Below the pieces are notes generated by a model. It did not search any database. It was not told the DNA's origin and worked only from the letters and a program-made list of their open reading frames with translations. Positions 16,363 through 25,346 of a stretch of 55,502 nucleotides of DNA are shown piece by piece. Made by a program: the position numbers and the translations under genes. The DNA comes from TMED14 sp038145075 (GTDB taxonomy: Bacteria; Bacteroidota; Bacteroidia; Flavobacteriales; Schleiferiaceae): NCBI GenBank assembly GCA_038145075.1, contig JAYQOY010000005.1:1-55502 (forward strand), written 5' to 3'. Numbering within the stretch: the first letter of the stretch is position 1; each line of letters starts with the position of its first letter.

Positions 16363-18915
16363 GTGCGTCGAGCCCACTTTTTCCTGTTCGCTTTTCAGAA
16401 TGCATTTGGGCTGTTTGCGCAATTGGATACGGCCTTCTACTTGCCGCCCATCCCCGAATGGCTGGACCAAAATCAAGAAATCACCCTGAGCACACCTTTC
16501 CCAGATGCCGAGGTGGTGGTGTTTAATTCGGACAGTAGCTATTTCCAAACGGTTAATTTGCTGCAAGGGCTGCCGGTCACGCTAGCCTTGAATTCCCAAA
16601 TCACCAACCTGTGGAGTACGTACGGGGCCATTTCGCTCACCAAAGCGCACCAGCCGATGGATAGAACAGCCCTCTTTGTCCGCAGCAACCGGGACATCAT
16701 GGTCACGCAACGGGTGAACCACGTGTACAACCAAGACCTTGTCACCGGAAAAGGGACACGCGCCCTGGGGACGGCCTTTCTAGCGGGTAACCAAACAAAA
16801 ATTGTCGCGGCCAATCCGGCGCCTGAACCGGCCATGGGCTTTATCTCCGTGGTGGCGACTGAGCCCAATACCACGGTGGTCATTACGCTTCCGCCCGGGG
16901 TGCTCAACACGGCAGGGGCCAACCAAATGACGGTCTCCCTGCAGGCCTGGCAGTCCTACACCACCACCATCGCCGAGACCTATCAATTCGCCGGGGCGAG
17001 CATTACCTCCACCAAGCCCATCGCGGTGACAACGGGCGGGAACCACTACAAACAGAATTCGGGCGCGTCCTCGCAGGATGGGGGGTTCGATCAGTTAGTG
17101 CCCGAAGATTTGCTGGGCGCCGAGTACATGATTGCGCGCGGCATCGCTCCAACAGGTCTGGACTACCTCGTCCTCATTCCAACCGTAGATAGCACAGAGA
17201 TCAAAGTGAATGGCGTCGTGCAAGGCTATTGGAACCGAGCCGCCCCAGCCACCATCACCTTTGCGGGCAACCAATCCAATGTGGGCGACTTGGCGCATGT
17301 GGAAGCTTCTGCGCCCCTCTATTGCTTTCATATTTCCACAGGGTCCAATCAATTCCAGCCCGAATTGGGCATGTCCCTCGTGCCACCCATTGGCTGTACC
17401 GGCAGTCGCGCCGTCTATGCGACCCGAATGAGCGGCCTAAACACCCACCTGCTGGTCATCGTACCGACGAATGGGGTGCCGAGCTTGAAGTTCAACGGGG
17501 TCCCTTGGTCAGGTGCCGTGAAAACCAGCACCAATGGGCTCTGGAAGTCCATTTACATACCCGACAACCAAGTGACGGGTACATGGGCCTTGACCTGCCA
17601 AAAGCAGTTCCACGTCGAAGTCATCGCGGGGGAAGGGGCAGGAACCGGACTGGCGGGATTTTACTCGGGCTTTGATTCCGACCTAGACCTCTTGGATCCG
17701 TATCTGCAACTGGGCTCGAGTATTCTCAATTTCCCCGTCCGCTGCAGCACCCCCTTGCCGGGCTTTTTTGGCCTTCAAACCTGCAACCGCCCGGTCGAGG
17801 TCCTGCGCACCAAAGTCATCAGCGGTCAGGCCACCGTGACGGACAGCAATCCCTGGGACACGCTTTTGACGGTGCAGCCCGCACTGGGTTTTGCGGGGGA
17901 GATTTGGGTTCGGCTCGTGGCCCGCGATGCGAGCGGCTCTATGGATTCGGTCTTAATGCGCTTTCCGTACTACCCGGAAGGGGCCGATTTGCTTCCCGAT
18001 ACCGTGCTGGGATGTCCAGGCTCACCGGCTACCGTGACGGCACCTTTCGGCATGAAGCACTACCTCTGGTCCACCGGCGACACGACGCAGTCCGTTCAGT
18101 TTGGCGGCTACGGGCCCTTGGTGCTCTATGCGAGCTCGGATTCGTGCGCCTATACGGATACCGTTTGGGTGGCTTCGGCCAATCCTCTTCCGCGGGTTTT
18201 ACCGGCCGAAATCATTTCCTGCGACTCCGTCTACCGCGCAGAGATTGGAGCGTTTACTGGGATAGACAGTCTTGCCTGGCGCGGTCCCCACGGAACCTCC
18301 GGCGTGGCGCAACGCCTGGCTAGCGGCGGCTGGGCGATGGCTTGGACCCACGACGGGCTCTACGTTTTAGAAAAGTTTGACGGCCAGGGCTGCTTGACCT
18401 ACGAATACGTGGATCTCAAACTTTCCCCGCCGCCTTTGATTCGATTTGCGGGCACCTGCCCGGACTACTGGGTCTGGTTGCAGGATGTCTCCAGTGTTTC
18501 AGAGTTTCGGGTGGATGGGCGCAGCCAATCCGCGGATTCTGTCCTAGTTTCCTTTGACTTCGATGGGGTCTACCTGCTGGAAGCCGTCATTGAGGACCTT
18601 TGTGGCCAAACGGACACCATCTACGCGCAGTTGCCCTATTTCTGTACCGGCCGCGATTTGCGCTGGGTCCCCAACGCCTTTACCCCCAACGGTGACGGCG
18701 ACAACGACGCCTTCTGCCTGAATACTTCCTACGGCGACGCCCTGCGCTATGCCATCTACAACCGCTGGGGCGGCTTGGAATTTGAGGGTCAAGGCACCGA
18801 CTGCTGGGAGCCCCCTCAAGGCACCCAAGGCAGCTTTGTCCTCATGCTCCTCTTTCCAGAGGTGGAAGGCTATGCGCCTCGGCAGGAATTCCTGCCTATT
18901 TTGGCCCTGCCATGA
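16363..18915 (+). CDS. T9SS type B surface protein with IgGFc-binding-like domain
   Basis: An exported protein of 850 residues. It has a signal peptide (about 1-19, ending LFAQ) and an N-terminal region of about 130-430 resembling the IgGFc-binding protein domain (SVVATEPNTTVVITLP, DQLVPEDLLGAEYMIARG). Beta-sandwich modules follow, and then a CHU_C / gliding-motility type C-terminus (WVPNAFTPNGDGDNDAFCLN, YNRWGGLEFEGQG) that directs T9SS type B secretion. The start codon is GTG. The stop overlaps the gamma-glutamyltransferase start by 4 bases. The likely role is adhesion or surface binding; the ligand is unknown, and the IgGFc name does not imply antibody binding here. Confidence 0.85.
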   Translation: MRRAHFFLFAFQNAFGLFAQLDTAFYLPPIPEWLDQNQEITLSTPFPDAEVVVFNSDSSYFQTVNLLQGLPVTLALNSQITNLWSTYGAISLTKAHQPMDRTALFVRSNRDIMVTQRVNHVYNQDLVTGKGTRALGTAFLAGNQTKIVAANPAPEPAMGFISVVATEPNTTVVITLPPGVLNTAGANQMTVSLQAWQSYTTTIAETYQFAGASITSTKPIAVTTGGNHYKQNSGASSQDGGFDQLVPEDLLGAEYMIARGIAPTGLDYLVLIPTVDSTEIKVNGVVQGYWNRAAPATITFAGNQSNVGDLAHVEASAPLYCFHISTGSNQFQPELGMSLVPPIGCTGSRAVYATRMSGLNTHLLVIVPTNGVPSLKFNGVPWSGAVKTSTNGLWKSIYIPDNQVTGTWALTCQKQFHVEVIAGEGAGTGLAGFYSGFDSDLDLLDPYLQLGSSILNFPVRCSTPLPGFFGLQTCNRPVEVLRTKVISGQATVTDSNPWDTLLTVQPALGFAGEIWVRLVARDASGSMDSVLMRFPYYPEGADLLPDTVLGCPGSPATVTAPFGMKHYLWSTGDTTQSVQFGGYGPLVLYASSDSCAYTDTVWVASANPLPRVLPAEIISCDSVYRAEIGAFTGIDSLAWRGPHGTSGVAQRLASGGWAMAWTHDGLYVLEKFDGQGCLTYEYVDLKLSPPPLIRFAGTCPDYWVWLQDVSSVSEFRVDGRSQSADSVLVSFDFDGVYLLEAVIEDLCGQTDTIYAQLPYFCTGRDLRWVPNAFTPNGDGDNDAFCLNTSYGDALRYAIYNRWGGLEFEGQGTDCWEPPQGTQGSFVLMLLFPEVEGYAPRQEFLPILALP

Positions 18916-20570
18916 AACGATTTCTAGTGGCGCTGGTGAGCCTGTCTTCGCTCGCCGCGCAGAGTCAGTCCCTGGCCGCTCTCGAAAAGCCTCAGAGCAG
19001 CCCATCCATGCATGCCTCTGCAGTTGCAACGGCGCATCCTTTGGCCACCCAGGTGGCTGCTCAGATTCTCCAGCAAGGCGGAAACGCCTACGACGCGGCC
19101 GTAGCCACGCACTTTGCCTTGGCGGTGGTTTTGCCCCGTGCGGGCAACCTTGGAGGTGGGGGCTTTGCCGTGGTCCATACCGGCGGAGGTGAGGCGGCGT
19201 CTTTGGACTTCCGCGAGACGGCTCCGCAAGCGGCTTCCCGGGAAACCTACCTGCCCAGCGTCCAAACCATTTCGTCGCTGCGTGGCATTGCGGCGTCGGG
19301 CATCCCAGGCTCGGTCGCAGGCATGTGGGAGCTCTATACCCGCTTTGGCTCCAAGTCGCTCAGTTGGCCGGAACTCCTTGAGCCCGCTATCCTCCTGGCC
19401 GATACAGGCTTCCAAATCACGCCTTTTCTCGCGAGCCTGCTCAACCGCCACCAAGCTGATTTTGCCGCGGTGGGCGAGGGGCCTTTTTGGCCGCCGCATG
19501 CCTGGCAAGCGGGCGAGCGTCTCACGCAGCACGTGCTTGCGGAAACGTTAAAAGATATTGCGCTGGCTGGTCCAGAAGCATTTTACCAGGGAATCCATGC
19601 CGCTCGCCTGGTGGAATGGTCCCAAGGCTGGTTTACCCCGGAGGATCTGGGTACCTACCGTGCCATTTGGCGCGCGCCACTTGAAGGGGGCTACCGCGGA
19701 CACTTGGTGGTCTCCATGCCTCCCCCGTCTAGCGGTGGAGTGGCGCTGTTGCAGTTGTTGCAAGCCTCTGAGCTTCAGCCGATGGGCAAGAACTGGAATA
19801 CCCAAAGCATGCACCTCTTTGCCGAACTCGCACAAGTTGCCTATGAGGACCGGGCGCAGTACTTGGGGGACCCGGCCTACATGGAGGTGCCGGCGTGGGC
19901 CCTGGTGGATTCGGCGTATGTGGCAAGCCGATTCGGGCAGATAGACGCTCAGAAGCACCAACATCTAGCGAGGGAAGAAACGCATGAAAATCTAGAATCG
20001 CATGAGACGACGCACTACAGCATCCTAGATTCGGACGGGAATGCAATTGCGGTTACGACGACACTAAATGGCCTCTTTGGGAGCGGACAGTGGGTGGATG
20101 GTTTCTTTATGAACAATGAAATGGACGACTTCGCGACGCACCCCGGTGTGCCCAATCAATTTGGGCTGATAGGCTACGAGGTGAACGCCGTGGCACCTGG
20201 AAAACGCATGCTGAGCAGCATGACGCCGACCATCCTCATTGGGCCTGATGGGACTAAAACCGTTTTAGGCACCCCCGGCGGGAGCACGATTATCACCAAC
20301 GTTTTCCAAGTGGTACTGCATCACGTTCGCTATGGGGAAAGCCTGCAAAAGGCGGTCGATCACAAAAAGCTCCACGCTCAAGGATTGCCCGAAGTCCTCT
20401 ACTACGAGGAAGGAGCGCTTAGCAAGCGCCAGCTTCAAGTGTTGGAAAAGCGTGGACATACGCTAGAGGCGTGGAAGCAAATTGGACGCTTTCAGGCCGT
20501 TTCTTCCCATGCGGCCGCGGCGGATGGCACGCGTTCGGGCGACTCCAGCGCGTGGATCAGGCGCCAATAA
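18912..20570 (+). CDS. ggt: Gamma-glutamyltransferase
   Basis: An Ntn-hydrolase of 552 residues that cleaves glutathione and transfers gamma-glutamyl groups, probably in the periplasm (signal peptide 1-19). The large subunit contains AQILQQGGNAYDAAVA and LGGGGFAVVHTGGG. The autocleavage site and catalytic threonine are at about residue 365 (ETTHYSILDSDGNAIAVTTT), and the substrate loop is GTPGGSTIITNV. The length is normal for the family. It overlaps the T9SS protein gene upstream by 4 bases, so they are co-translated. It ends 14 bases inside a convergent oxygenase gene. Confidence 0.94.
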   Translation: MKRFLVALVSLSSLAAQSQSLAALEKPQSSPSMHASAVATAHPLATQVAAQILQQGGNAYDAAVATHFALAVVLPRAGNLGGGGFAVVHTGGGEAASLDFRETAPQAASRETYLPSVQTISSLRGIAASGIPGSVAGMWELYTRFGSKSLSWPELLEPAILLADTGFQITPFLASLLNRHQADFAAVGEGPFWPPHAWQAGERLTQHVLAETLKDIALAGPEAFYQGIHAARLVEWSQGWFTPEDLGTYRAIWRAPLEGGYRGHLVVSMPPPSSGGVALLQLLQASELQPMGKNWNTQSMHLFAELAQVAYEDRAQYLGDPAYMEVPAWALVDSAYVASRFGQIDAQKHQHLAREETHENLESHETTHYSILDSDGNAIAVTTTLNGLFGSGQWVDGFFMNNEMDDFATHPGVPNQFGLIGYEVNAVAPGKRMLSSMTPTILIGPDGTKTVLGTPGGSTIITNVFQVVLHHVRYGESLQKAVDHKKLHAQGLPEVLYYEEGALSKRQLQVLEKRGHTLEAWKQIGRFQAVSSHAAAADGTRSGDSSAWIRRQ

Positions 20571-21186
20571 CCGCTCCTACGCCGCTGGGTTGGTAGAGGA
20601 GCCAGCCCGTCAAAGACTTTCGGGGGGCATGGGCGGGCAATACCTCGTGCCAAACGGTGTCACTTCGAAAGAAAACCATGCGGTTGCGTAAGGGTTCGAT
20701 GCGTTCGGTGGGGGTTTCCCCGCTGGGGTCGTAGAGTTGAAGTTCGCCGCCATCCCCGGGTTTCCAATCGGCATTTAGGTAGAGGACGCAGGAAATGAGG
20801 CGGTTGTTACGGCCCCTGAATTGGTCCAAATGCTTGCTGTAGTGCCCGCCGTGAGGGTAGTAGGCGAGGTGGAATTCGTAGCCACTTAAAGACAGGTAAA
20901 GCAAGCGGTTCCATCGCTGCAAGCTCGTTTCGATCCACGCAAAGAGCGGGGCTAATGCGGTATCGCGCTGGCGGTCCAGCCAGTAGGTCAGGTCGGACCG
21001 AACCTTCAAGGCCTCCTGACGGTCTGCCCACGCACCCACCTTGGCTTGCTGCAAGGCTTCTTGGTGCTCCTGAAAAAAGCATTCGAGCAGGTGGAGCAAG
21101 TCGTCGGGCAGGTAGCCGTCAATGATCACGTACTCGTGTTCAGCCAAGGCATCTGCCCAAGCTTCCCACTGAAGGTCGCTGTGCAT
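20557..21186 (-). CDS. 2OG-Fe(II) oxygenase, prolyl 4-hydroxylase-like
   Basis: A protein of 209 residues. The iron ligands are H119-L-D121 (HYSKHLDQF) and H180 (TVWHEVLP), with R189/K190 able to bind 2-oxoglutarate. YYPHGGHYSKH and SCVLYLNADWKPGDGGEL are typical of bacterial P4H proteins related to the EGLN/PHD and YbiX types. The substrate is unknown. The start ATG overlaps the OsmC stop (TGATG), so the pair is translationally coupled. It is cytosolic. Confidence 0.9.
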   Translation of the reverse strand: MHSDLQWEAWADALAEHEYVIIDGYLPDDLLHLLECFFQEHQEALQQAKVGAWADRQEALKVRSDLTYWLDRQRDTALAPLFAWIETSLQRWNRLLYLSLSGYEFHLAYYPHGGHYSKHLDQFRGRNNRLISCVLYLNADWKPGDGGELQLYDPSGETPTERIEPLRNRMVFFRSDTVWHEVLPAHAPRKSLTGWLLYQPSGVGAVIGA

Positions 21187-21599
21187 CAGTCTAGAAAATG
21201 AAGCTCCACCCGCTGTTCAATGTCTGGGTGAAGGGAACGAGCCACCGGGCAGGTATGGGCCACACGCCGCAGGACTTCCTGGCTGTTGGCGTCTTGGCCT
21301 GCGCCTAAGCGCAAGGTGATGCGCACGTCAATGGCCGCAATACGGCGCGGATCTGAGGCCATGTGCTTGGTCGTTTCACCCTTGGCTTCCAGAATTTCTA
21401 GCCCTTTGCCCTGGGCGTAAATGCCCATGGTCGTGATGATGCAGGTCGTGAGGCTCAACGCGCACAAATCGGTGGGCGAAAAGGCCGAGCCCATGCCTTG
21501 GTTGTCCGTTGGGGCATCCGTGAGAATTTGGGTGCCGCTTTGAAGGTGGACGTTTTCGCAGCGAAGGCTGCCGAGGTAGGTGCTGTGCGCCGTGGCCAT
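21186..21599 (-). CDS. OsmC family protein
   Basis: A protein of 137 residues with the OsmC/Ohr fold. The two redox Cys are C53 (LSLTTCIITTM) and C117 (VAHTCPVARS), the usual pair for thiol-dependent peroxide reduction. PTDLCALSLTTC and ARSLHPDI match the family. I chose the start at ATG 21599 (MATAHSTYLG); the frame opens 30 bases earlier, but that start would lie on a Crp/Fnr-like palindrome. It is co-transcribed with the oxygenase downstream. The role is probably removal of organic peroxides. Confidence 0.9.
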   Translation of the reverse strand: MATAHSTYLGSLRCENVHLQSGTQILTDAPTDNQGMGSAFSPTDLCALSLTTCIITTMGIYAQGKGLEILEAKGETTKHMASDPRRIAAIDVRITLRLGAGQDANSQEVLRRVAHTCPVARSLHPDIEQRVELHFLD

Positions 21600-21615
21600 A
21601 GAAGAAGGGATTGAA

Positions 21616-21629
21616 GTGACAAATATCAC
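21616..21629. promoter_or_regulatory. Crp/Fnr-type operator palindrome
   Basis: GTGA-CAAATA-TCAC is a perfect half-site match to the Crp/Fnr core and lies 17 bases before OsmC (-) and 35 bases before the kelch gene (+). It shares its half sites with the palindrome at 12533. It is too close to OsmC for classical activation and could repress it. Confidence 0.4.
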
Positions 21630-21663
21630 CCTTAATTCGGCTGGTTGGCCCCAACTTGCCCCT

Positions 21664-23235
21664 ATGAAACAGTTTAGCTACCTCTTGATCGCCCTGCTGC
21701 CCTCCTTGGCCGCGGAGGCACAAGTAAGCGGATGGACTATTCGCGTCGAAGAAAAAACCATCAGCGGTTGGGCCGGAGCACAGAGTTTTTCCACTGGCGA
21801 AGCCAACGGCGAATGGCTCGTCGTGGGTGGACGTGTGGACGGTTTGCACCAACGCCATCCCTTTTCAGCGTTTTTAGCCTCTGAAGCAAACCACTCCATT
21901 CATGTGGTGGATCCTAGTTCGTTGCAGCATTGGTCCATGCCTGTGGATTCCTTGCAGCCAGACGTTCGGGACCAGTTTTTGAGCACTAACATGCAGGCGG
22001 TTCAGGTGGACAGCATCCTCTACCTCATGGGGGGCTATGGCTTTTCGACGGCGATTTCCAACCATACGACCCATGGCCGAATCACCTCCGTCCACGTAGC
22101 TGACCTCATAGACGCCATTCAGGCGGGCAACACTGCGGCGGCGCGTGCCGCCATTTCTACCCAGGTGGATGCCCGCTTTGCGTGGACGGGTGGAGTCGCC
22201 CGCGAATTGGATGGAACCGTATACTTGGCCGGTGGCCATTATTTCCACGGCCTCTACAATCCCATGGGACCCAACCACGGCCCCGGCTTTAGTCAGACCT
22301 ACCACGACGGCTACACCCACTTTGAATTGGCTCTCGTCGGCGATTCTATTGCGGTGAGCAATTACGCATCCGTTTCCAGTCCAGCGTTGATGCACCGCCG
22401 CGACTGCAATATGGCGCACCGCATCAATCCGGCGACGGGGGACCATACCCTGACGGCCTTTACCGGAGTGTTCCAACCCACAGCCAACTTGCCCTGGCAT
22501 GACATCGTGGATTTGGACGACAACGGTTTGGCCTTGCGTACCGGAGCGTCTCAGCTGCTTAATCAGTACCACAGCGCACACTTTGGCGTGTACGATTCCG
22601 CCAACGCGGAGATGGTGACCGTCTTCTTAGGCGGCATTGGCGAATACCTGGTTCAATCGGATGGAACCCTCATTCAAGATCCAAACGTGCCCTTTACCAA
22701 GCACGTTTCGGCCATGGTGGAGACGGCCAATGGCACTTCCGAATACTACCTTGGCGATCTGCCTGATTACCTGGGTGCAGGGGCCGAATTCTTGCCCACA
22801 CATGCCGGCTTTGAGGACGGTATTTTGCACGAATCCACCTTGCCCACTGCACCGAACAGTTCCGTGCTCATCGGTTATATGATTGGCGGCATTCGCAGCA
22901 CGGCCCCCAATATCTTCTTTAGCAACGGCAGCAACTTGAGCACGAGTAACGCCAAGCTCTACGAAGTGTGGTTGGATGCCTCTGGGGTGGGTTTGCCCAC
23001 GGAGGTGCTCGAACGTAGCTGGGCCCAGTTTGACAGCGAAGGTCGCTTGCGTTTAGGAGGCGACCTGGACGCGTTGACCGATCTATGGGTCTACGATGCA
23101 ACCGGCCGAATCATCTACGAAGGCCGTGCCGTGGCCTACGGCCGTGGCTATGCAGTATCCGACTCCATGACCTGGACCCCAGGCAGCTATGTCGTTCGCT
23201 TTGAATCGGGCGAAAGTGTACGTGCCGTGAAGTAA
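21664..23235 (+). CDS. Kelch-like beta-propeller protein with T9SS sorting tail
   Basis: A secreted protein of 523 residues with a signal peptide (1-19, ending AAEAQ). Repeated blades with kelch-like motifs follow (LYLMGGYGFSTA, VYLAGGHYFHG, FLGGIGEYLV, IGYMIGGI). The C-terminal 70 residues (LTDLWVYDATGRIIYEG .. PGSYVVRFESG) have the shape of a T9SS type A sorting domain. The ligand and role are unknown. I chose ATG 21664 because it starts the signal peptide; the ORF opens at 21580. A good hairpin terminator follows at 23256. Confidence 0.8.
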   Translation: MKQFSYLLIALLPSLAAEAQVSGWTIRVEEKTISGWAGAQSFSTGEANGEWLVVGGRVDGLHQRHPFSAFLASEANHSIHVVDPSSLQHWSMPVDSLQPDVRDQFLSTNMQAVQVDSILYLMGGYGFSTAISNHTTHGRITSVHVADLIDAIQAGNTAAARAAISTQVDARFAWTGGVARELDGTVYLAGGHYFHGLYNPMGPNHGPGFSQTYHDGYTHFELALVGDSIAVSNYASVSSPALMHRRDCNMAHRINPATGDHTLTAFTGVFQPTANLPWHDIVDLDDNGLALRTGASQLLNQYHSAHFGVYDSANAEMVTVFLGGIGEYLVQSDGTLIQDPNVPFTKHVSAMVETANGTSEYYLGDLPDYLGAGAEFLPTHAGFEDGILHESTLPTAPNSSVLIGYMIGGIRSTAPNIFFSNGSNLSTSNAKLYEVWLDASGVGLPTEVLERSWAQFDSEGRLRLGGDLDALTDLWVYDATGRIIYEGRAVAYGRGYAVSDSMTWTPGSYVVRFESGESVRAVK

Positions 23236-23255
23236 GTGTGTCAATACATATGGAG

Positions 23256-23287
23256 AAGCCGGGGCATGCAGGTGCTCCGGCTTTTTT
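23256..23287 (+). terminator. Rho-independent terminator after the kelch gene
   Basis: An 11-bp stem (23256-23266 with 23273-23283, one G-T pair) with a TGCAGG loop is followed by TTTT. The T run contains the selD stop codon of the opposite strand, so two convergent units are packed end to end. Confidence 0.88.
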
Positions 23288-24332
23288 ATGCGACCAGGAT
23301 TTTTTTCTCCTGAGCGTCCGTAACTCGGCCGATGGGCGCGGCATGCACCCCTTCCGCACGCAATAGGGCCTCCACGGTTTCTTGGGCCTCTGGCGCAACG
23401 GCGAGCAAGAGGCCGCCGCTGGTTTGCGGGTCAAAGAGCAAGAAGAGCTGCTCACCGCTCACGGTGCTGCAATCGCTGTAGTAGGCCACATAGTTCTTGG
23501 TGGTGCCTTGGGGCATACAGCCTGCCGCGTAGAGGTCCGTCAGGCGTTCCTTGTCGTAGCTGGGGATGTGGGCATACTCCAAGTGGGCACTGGTGCCCGA
23601 GGCCGAAAGCATTTCGTGCAAGTGTCCCGCTAAGCCAAATCCCGTGACATCGGTCATCGCGTGAACCCCATCAGGAAGTTTGGCGCCCACAGCATTGAGT
23701 GCGGACATGGTCTTTAATCCCCAGGCGTGATCGGCCTCGGTGGCCAGTCCTTTCTTCATGGCCGTAGCCACAATGCCAATGCCCAGGGGCTTGGTGAGGT
23801 AGAGGAGGTCGCCCGGCTGGGCGCCGCCATTGGTTTTTAGGGCGTCGCGTCGGCAGCGGCCGGTAACCGCTAAGCCAAAAATGGGCTGCGGCACATCGAT
23901 GCTGTGCCCGCCTGCGAGGGGTATGCCCGCTTTGGTGCAGGTGTCGCGTGCACCGGCGAGGACTTGTCCCGCCAGGGCGGCGGGCAGCTTGTCCAGCGGC
24001 CAGCACAAGATGGCCAGCGCCATGTCGGGTGTGGCGCCCATGGCATAGACGTCGCTGATCGCGTTGGCCGCGGCAATCTGCCCAAATTCAAAGGCATCGT
24101 CCACAATAGGCGTGAAAAAGTCCGTGGTATGCACCAAGACGTACCCATTCCCCAAATCCATCACGGCCGCGTCTTCGTTGGACTCATGGCCCATCAGCAA
24201 GGTGGGCCAGCTATGCGCGGGATCATGCCCCGACGCGGCGATGACTTCGCGCAACGCATTGGGCGCAATCTTGCAGCCACAGCCGGATCCGGGATTGAAA
24301 CTCGTTAGGGCTGGGCGCGCTGCTGTATCCAT
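23286..24332 (-). CDS. selD: Selenide, water dikinase
   Basis: This enzyme makes selenophosphate from selenide and ATP. At 348 residues it has full length. The catalytic centre is SGCGCK (C18, C20, K21), the Cys form of the site that is selenocysteine in some organisms, and no in-frame TGA is needed. Other family motifs are NEDAAV, TDFFTPIVDD, AISDVYAMG, LAGGHSID, MTDVTGFGLAGH and FDPQTSGGLL. It overlaps mnmH by 28 bases at its start. The selenophosphate made is therefore probably used for 2-selenouridine in tRNA. Confidence 0.96.
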   Translation of the reverse strand: MDTAARPALTSFNPGSGCGCKIAPNALREVIAASGHDPAHSWPTLLMGHESNEDAAVMDLGNGYVLVHTTDFFTPIVDDAFEFGQIAAANAISDVYAMGATPDMALAILCWPLDKLPAALAGQVLAGARDTCTKAGIPLAGGHSIDVPQPIFGLAVTGRCRRDALKTNGGAQPGDLLYLTKPLGIGIVATAMKKGLATEADHAWGLKTMSALNAVGAKLPDGVHAMTDVTGFGLAGHLHEMLSASGTSAHLEYAHIPSYDKERLTDLYAAGCMPQGTTKNYVAYYSDCSTVSGEQLFLLFDPQTSGGLLLAVAPEAQETVEALLRAEGVHAAPIGRVTDAQEKKILVA

Positions 24333-25312
24333 GTCTGAAGGGGCGTTGAGGTCTCGCGAAGAATCTTCTCCGCGGCTTCGGCAAAAGTACAGTCCGTCAC
24401 ATCGACCTCCGCGAGGATGTAGTCCTGCCGTTTAGCCATGCTTTCGGAATACGTACGGTCGTAGTACTGAAGGGCGAGGTCCGCCGCACTGCGCAAATCC
24501 CCTGCGAGCACCGCATCCACGGCCCATTGGGCGTTTTGGTGGCCTAAGCGTTTGGCAATCTTGGGAAAGACGGCCGCTAGGTCCTCCCGGCTGGCTTGTC
24601 CGTAAAGGGCCACGAGGTGGTCCAACCGGTTTTCCCGCGAGCGTTGTGCGATGATCAGCGGCGCTTCCTTTTTGCGGTCAAAGAAGCCGTGCTGCAGCCA
24701 AATGCGGCCTATAGAACGGCTTTCGTCTTCGATCCACCAAGGGAGGCTGGGGTCTAGGGCTTGGATGCACTGCGCGCCATCGTTTTCAAATTGCTCGTTG
24801 GTGGGCTGGTCGTCTTCGCCCACGTGGCCAAAAGCGGATCCCTTGTGGTGAGCCAGGCCTTCCAAATCCATAACCTCTGCATGGGCCGCCATGTGGCGAA
24901 GGATTTCCGTTTTGCCACTGCCAGTCAGTCCGCTGAGCACCACCCAGGGGTGGTCGCCGCACCAGCTGTCTAGCACCCGGCCGCGGTAGGCTTTGTAACC
25001 GCCCTCCCAGCGCTTCACGGCGTGGCCTGCGGTCTGCAAGAGCCAAGTGACGGACTGAGAGCGCATGCCGCCGCGCCAGCAGTAGACCTCTAAAGGACCC
25101 TCTGCTGCGTGCTGGTCTGCTTGTGCTACGAGCTCTGCCATCTTTGGCCCGACTAGGGAGAGTCCCAGCCGAATAGCTTCCGACTGGCCCTTTTCCTTGT
25201 AGCAAATGCCCACTTGGGCCCGCTCATCGTCGCTGAAGAGGGGCATGGATAAAGCGCCGGGCGCGTGGCCGTGGGCGTATTCACTGGGGCTTCGGACATC
25301 CAAAATGGGCAT
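24305..25312 (-). CDS. mnmH: tRNA 2-selenouridine synthase
   Basis: MnmH (SelU, YbbB) replaces sulfur with selenium at the wobble 2-thiouridine of tRNAs. This protein has 335 residues. It has an N-terminal rhodanese domain with the active Cys at C78 (VYCWRGGMRS) and a P-loop domain with GLTGSGKT at 128-135. The start at ATG 25312 begins directly with the rhodanese strand (MPILDVRSPSEY); the ORF opens 36 bases upstream. It is followed by selD with a 28-base overlap. The promoter region is shared with the divergent lipoprotein gene at 25347. Confidence 0.94.
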   Translation of the reverse strand: MPILDVRSPSEYAHGHAPGALSMPLFSDDERAQVGICYKEKGQSEAIRLGLSLVGPKMAELVAQADQHAAEGPLEVYCWRGGMRSQSVTWLLQTAGHAVKRWEGGYKAYRGRVLDSWCGDHPWVVLSGLTGSGKTEILRHMAAHAEVMDLEGLAHHKGSAFGHVGEDDQPTNEQFENDGAQCIQALDPSLPWWIEDESRSIGRIWLQHGFFDRKKEAPLIIAQRSRENRLDHLVALYGQASREDLAAVFPKIAKRLGHQNAQWAVDAVLAGDLRSAADLALQYYDRTYSESMAKRQDYILAEVDVTDCTFAEAAEKILRETSTPLQTWIQQRAQP

Positions 25313-25316
25313 GGCC

Positions 25317-25324
25317 ACAAGGTA
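25317..25324 (-). promoter_or_regulatory. Possible -7 element for mnmH
   Basis: On the minus strand the sequence is TACCTTGT, two mismatches from TAnnTTTG, ending 4 bases before the mnmH ATG. It is back to back with the opposite-strand element at 25335. Confidence 0.3.
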
Positions 25325-25334
25325 CGAATGCCCG

Positions 25335-25342
25335 TATCTTTG
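25335..25342 (+). promoter_or_regulatory. Perfect TAnnTTTG -7 element, leaderless
   Basis: TATCTTTG matches the consensus exactly and ends 4 bases before the ATG at 25347. That ATG is needed for the signal peptide, so transcription should start at or very near the start codon. Confidence 0.6.
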
Positions 25343-25346
25343 ACTC

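Noticed and set aside
23286..24332. Selenoprotein form of SelD
   Set aside because: The active-site position is a normal Cys codon and no in-frame TGA is present.
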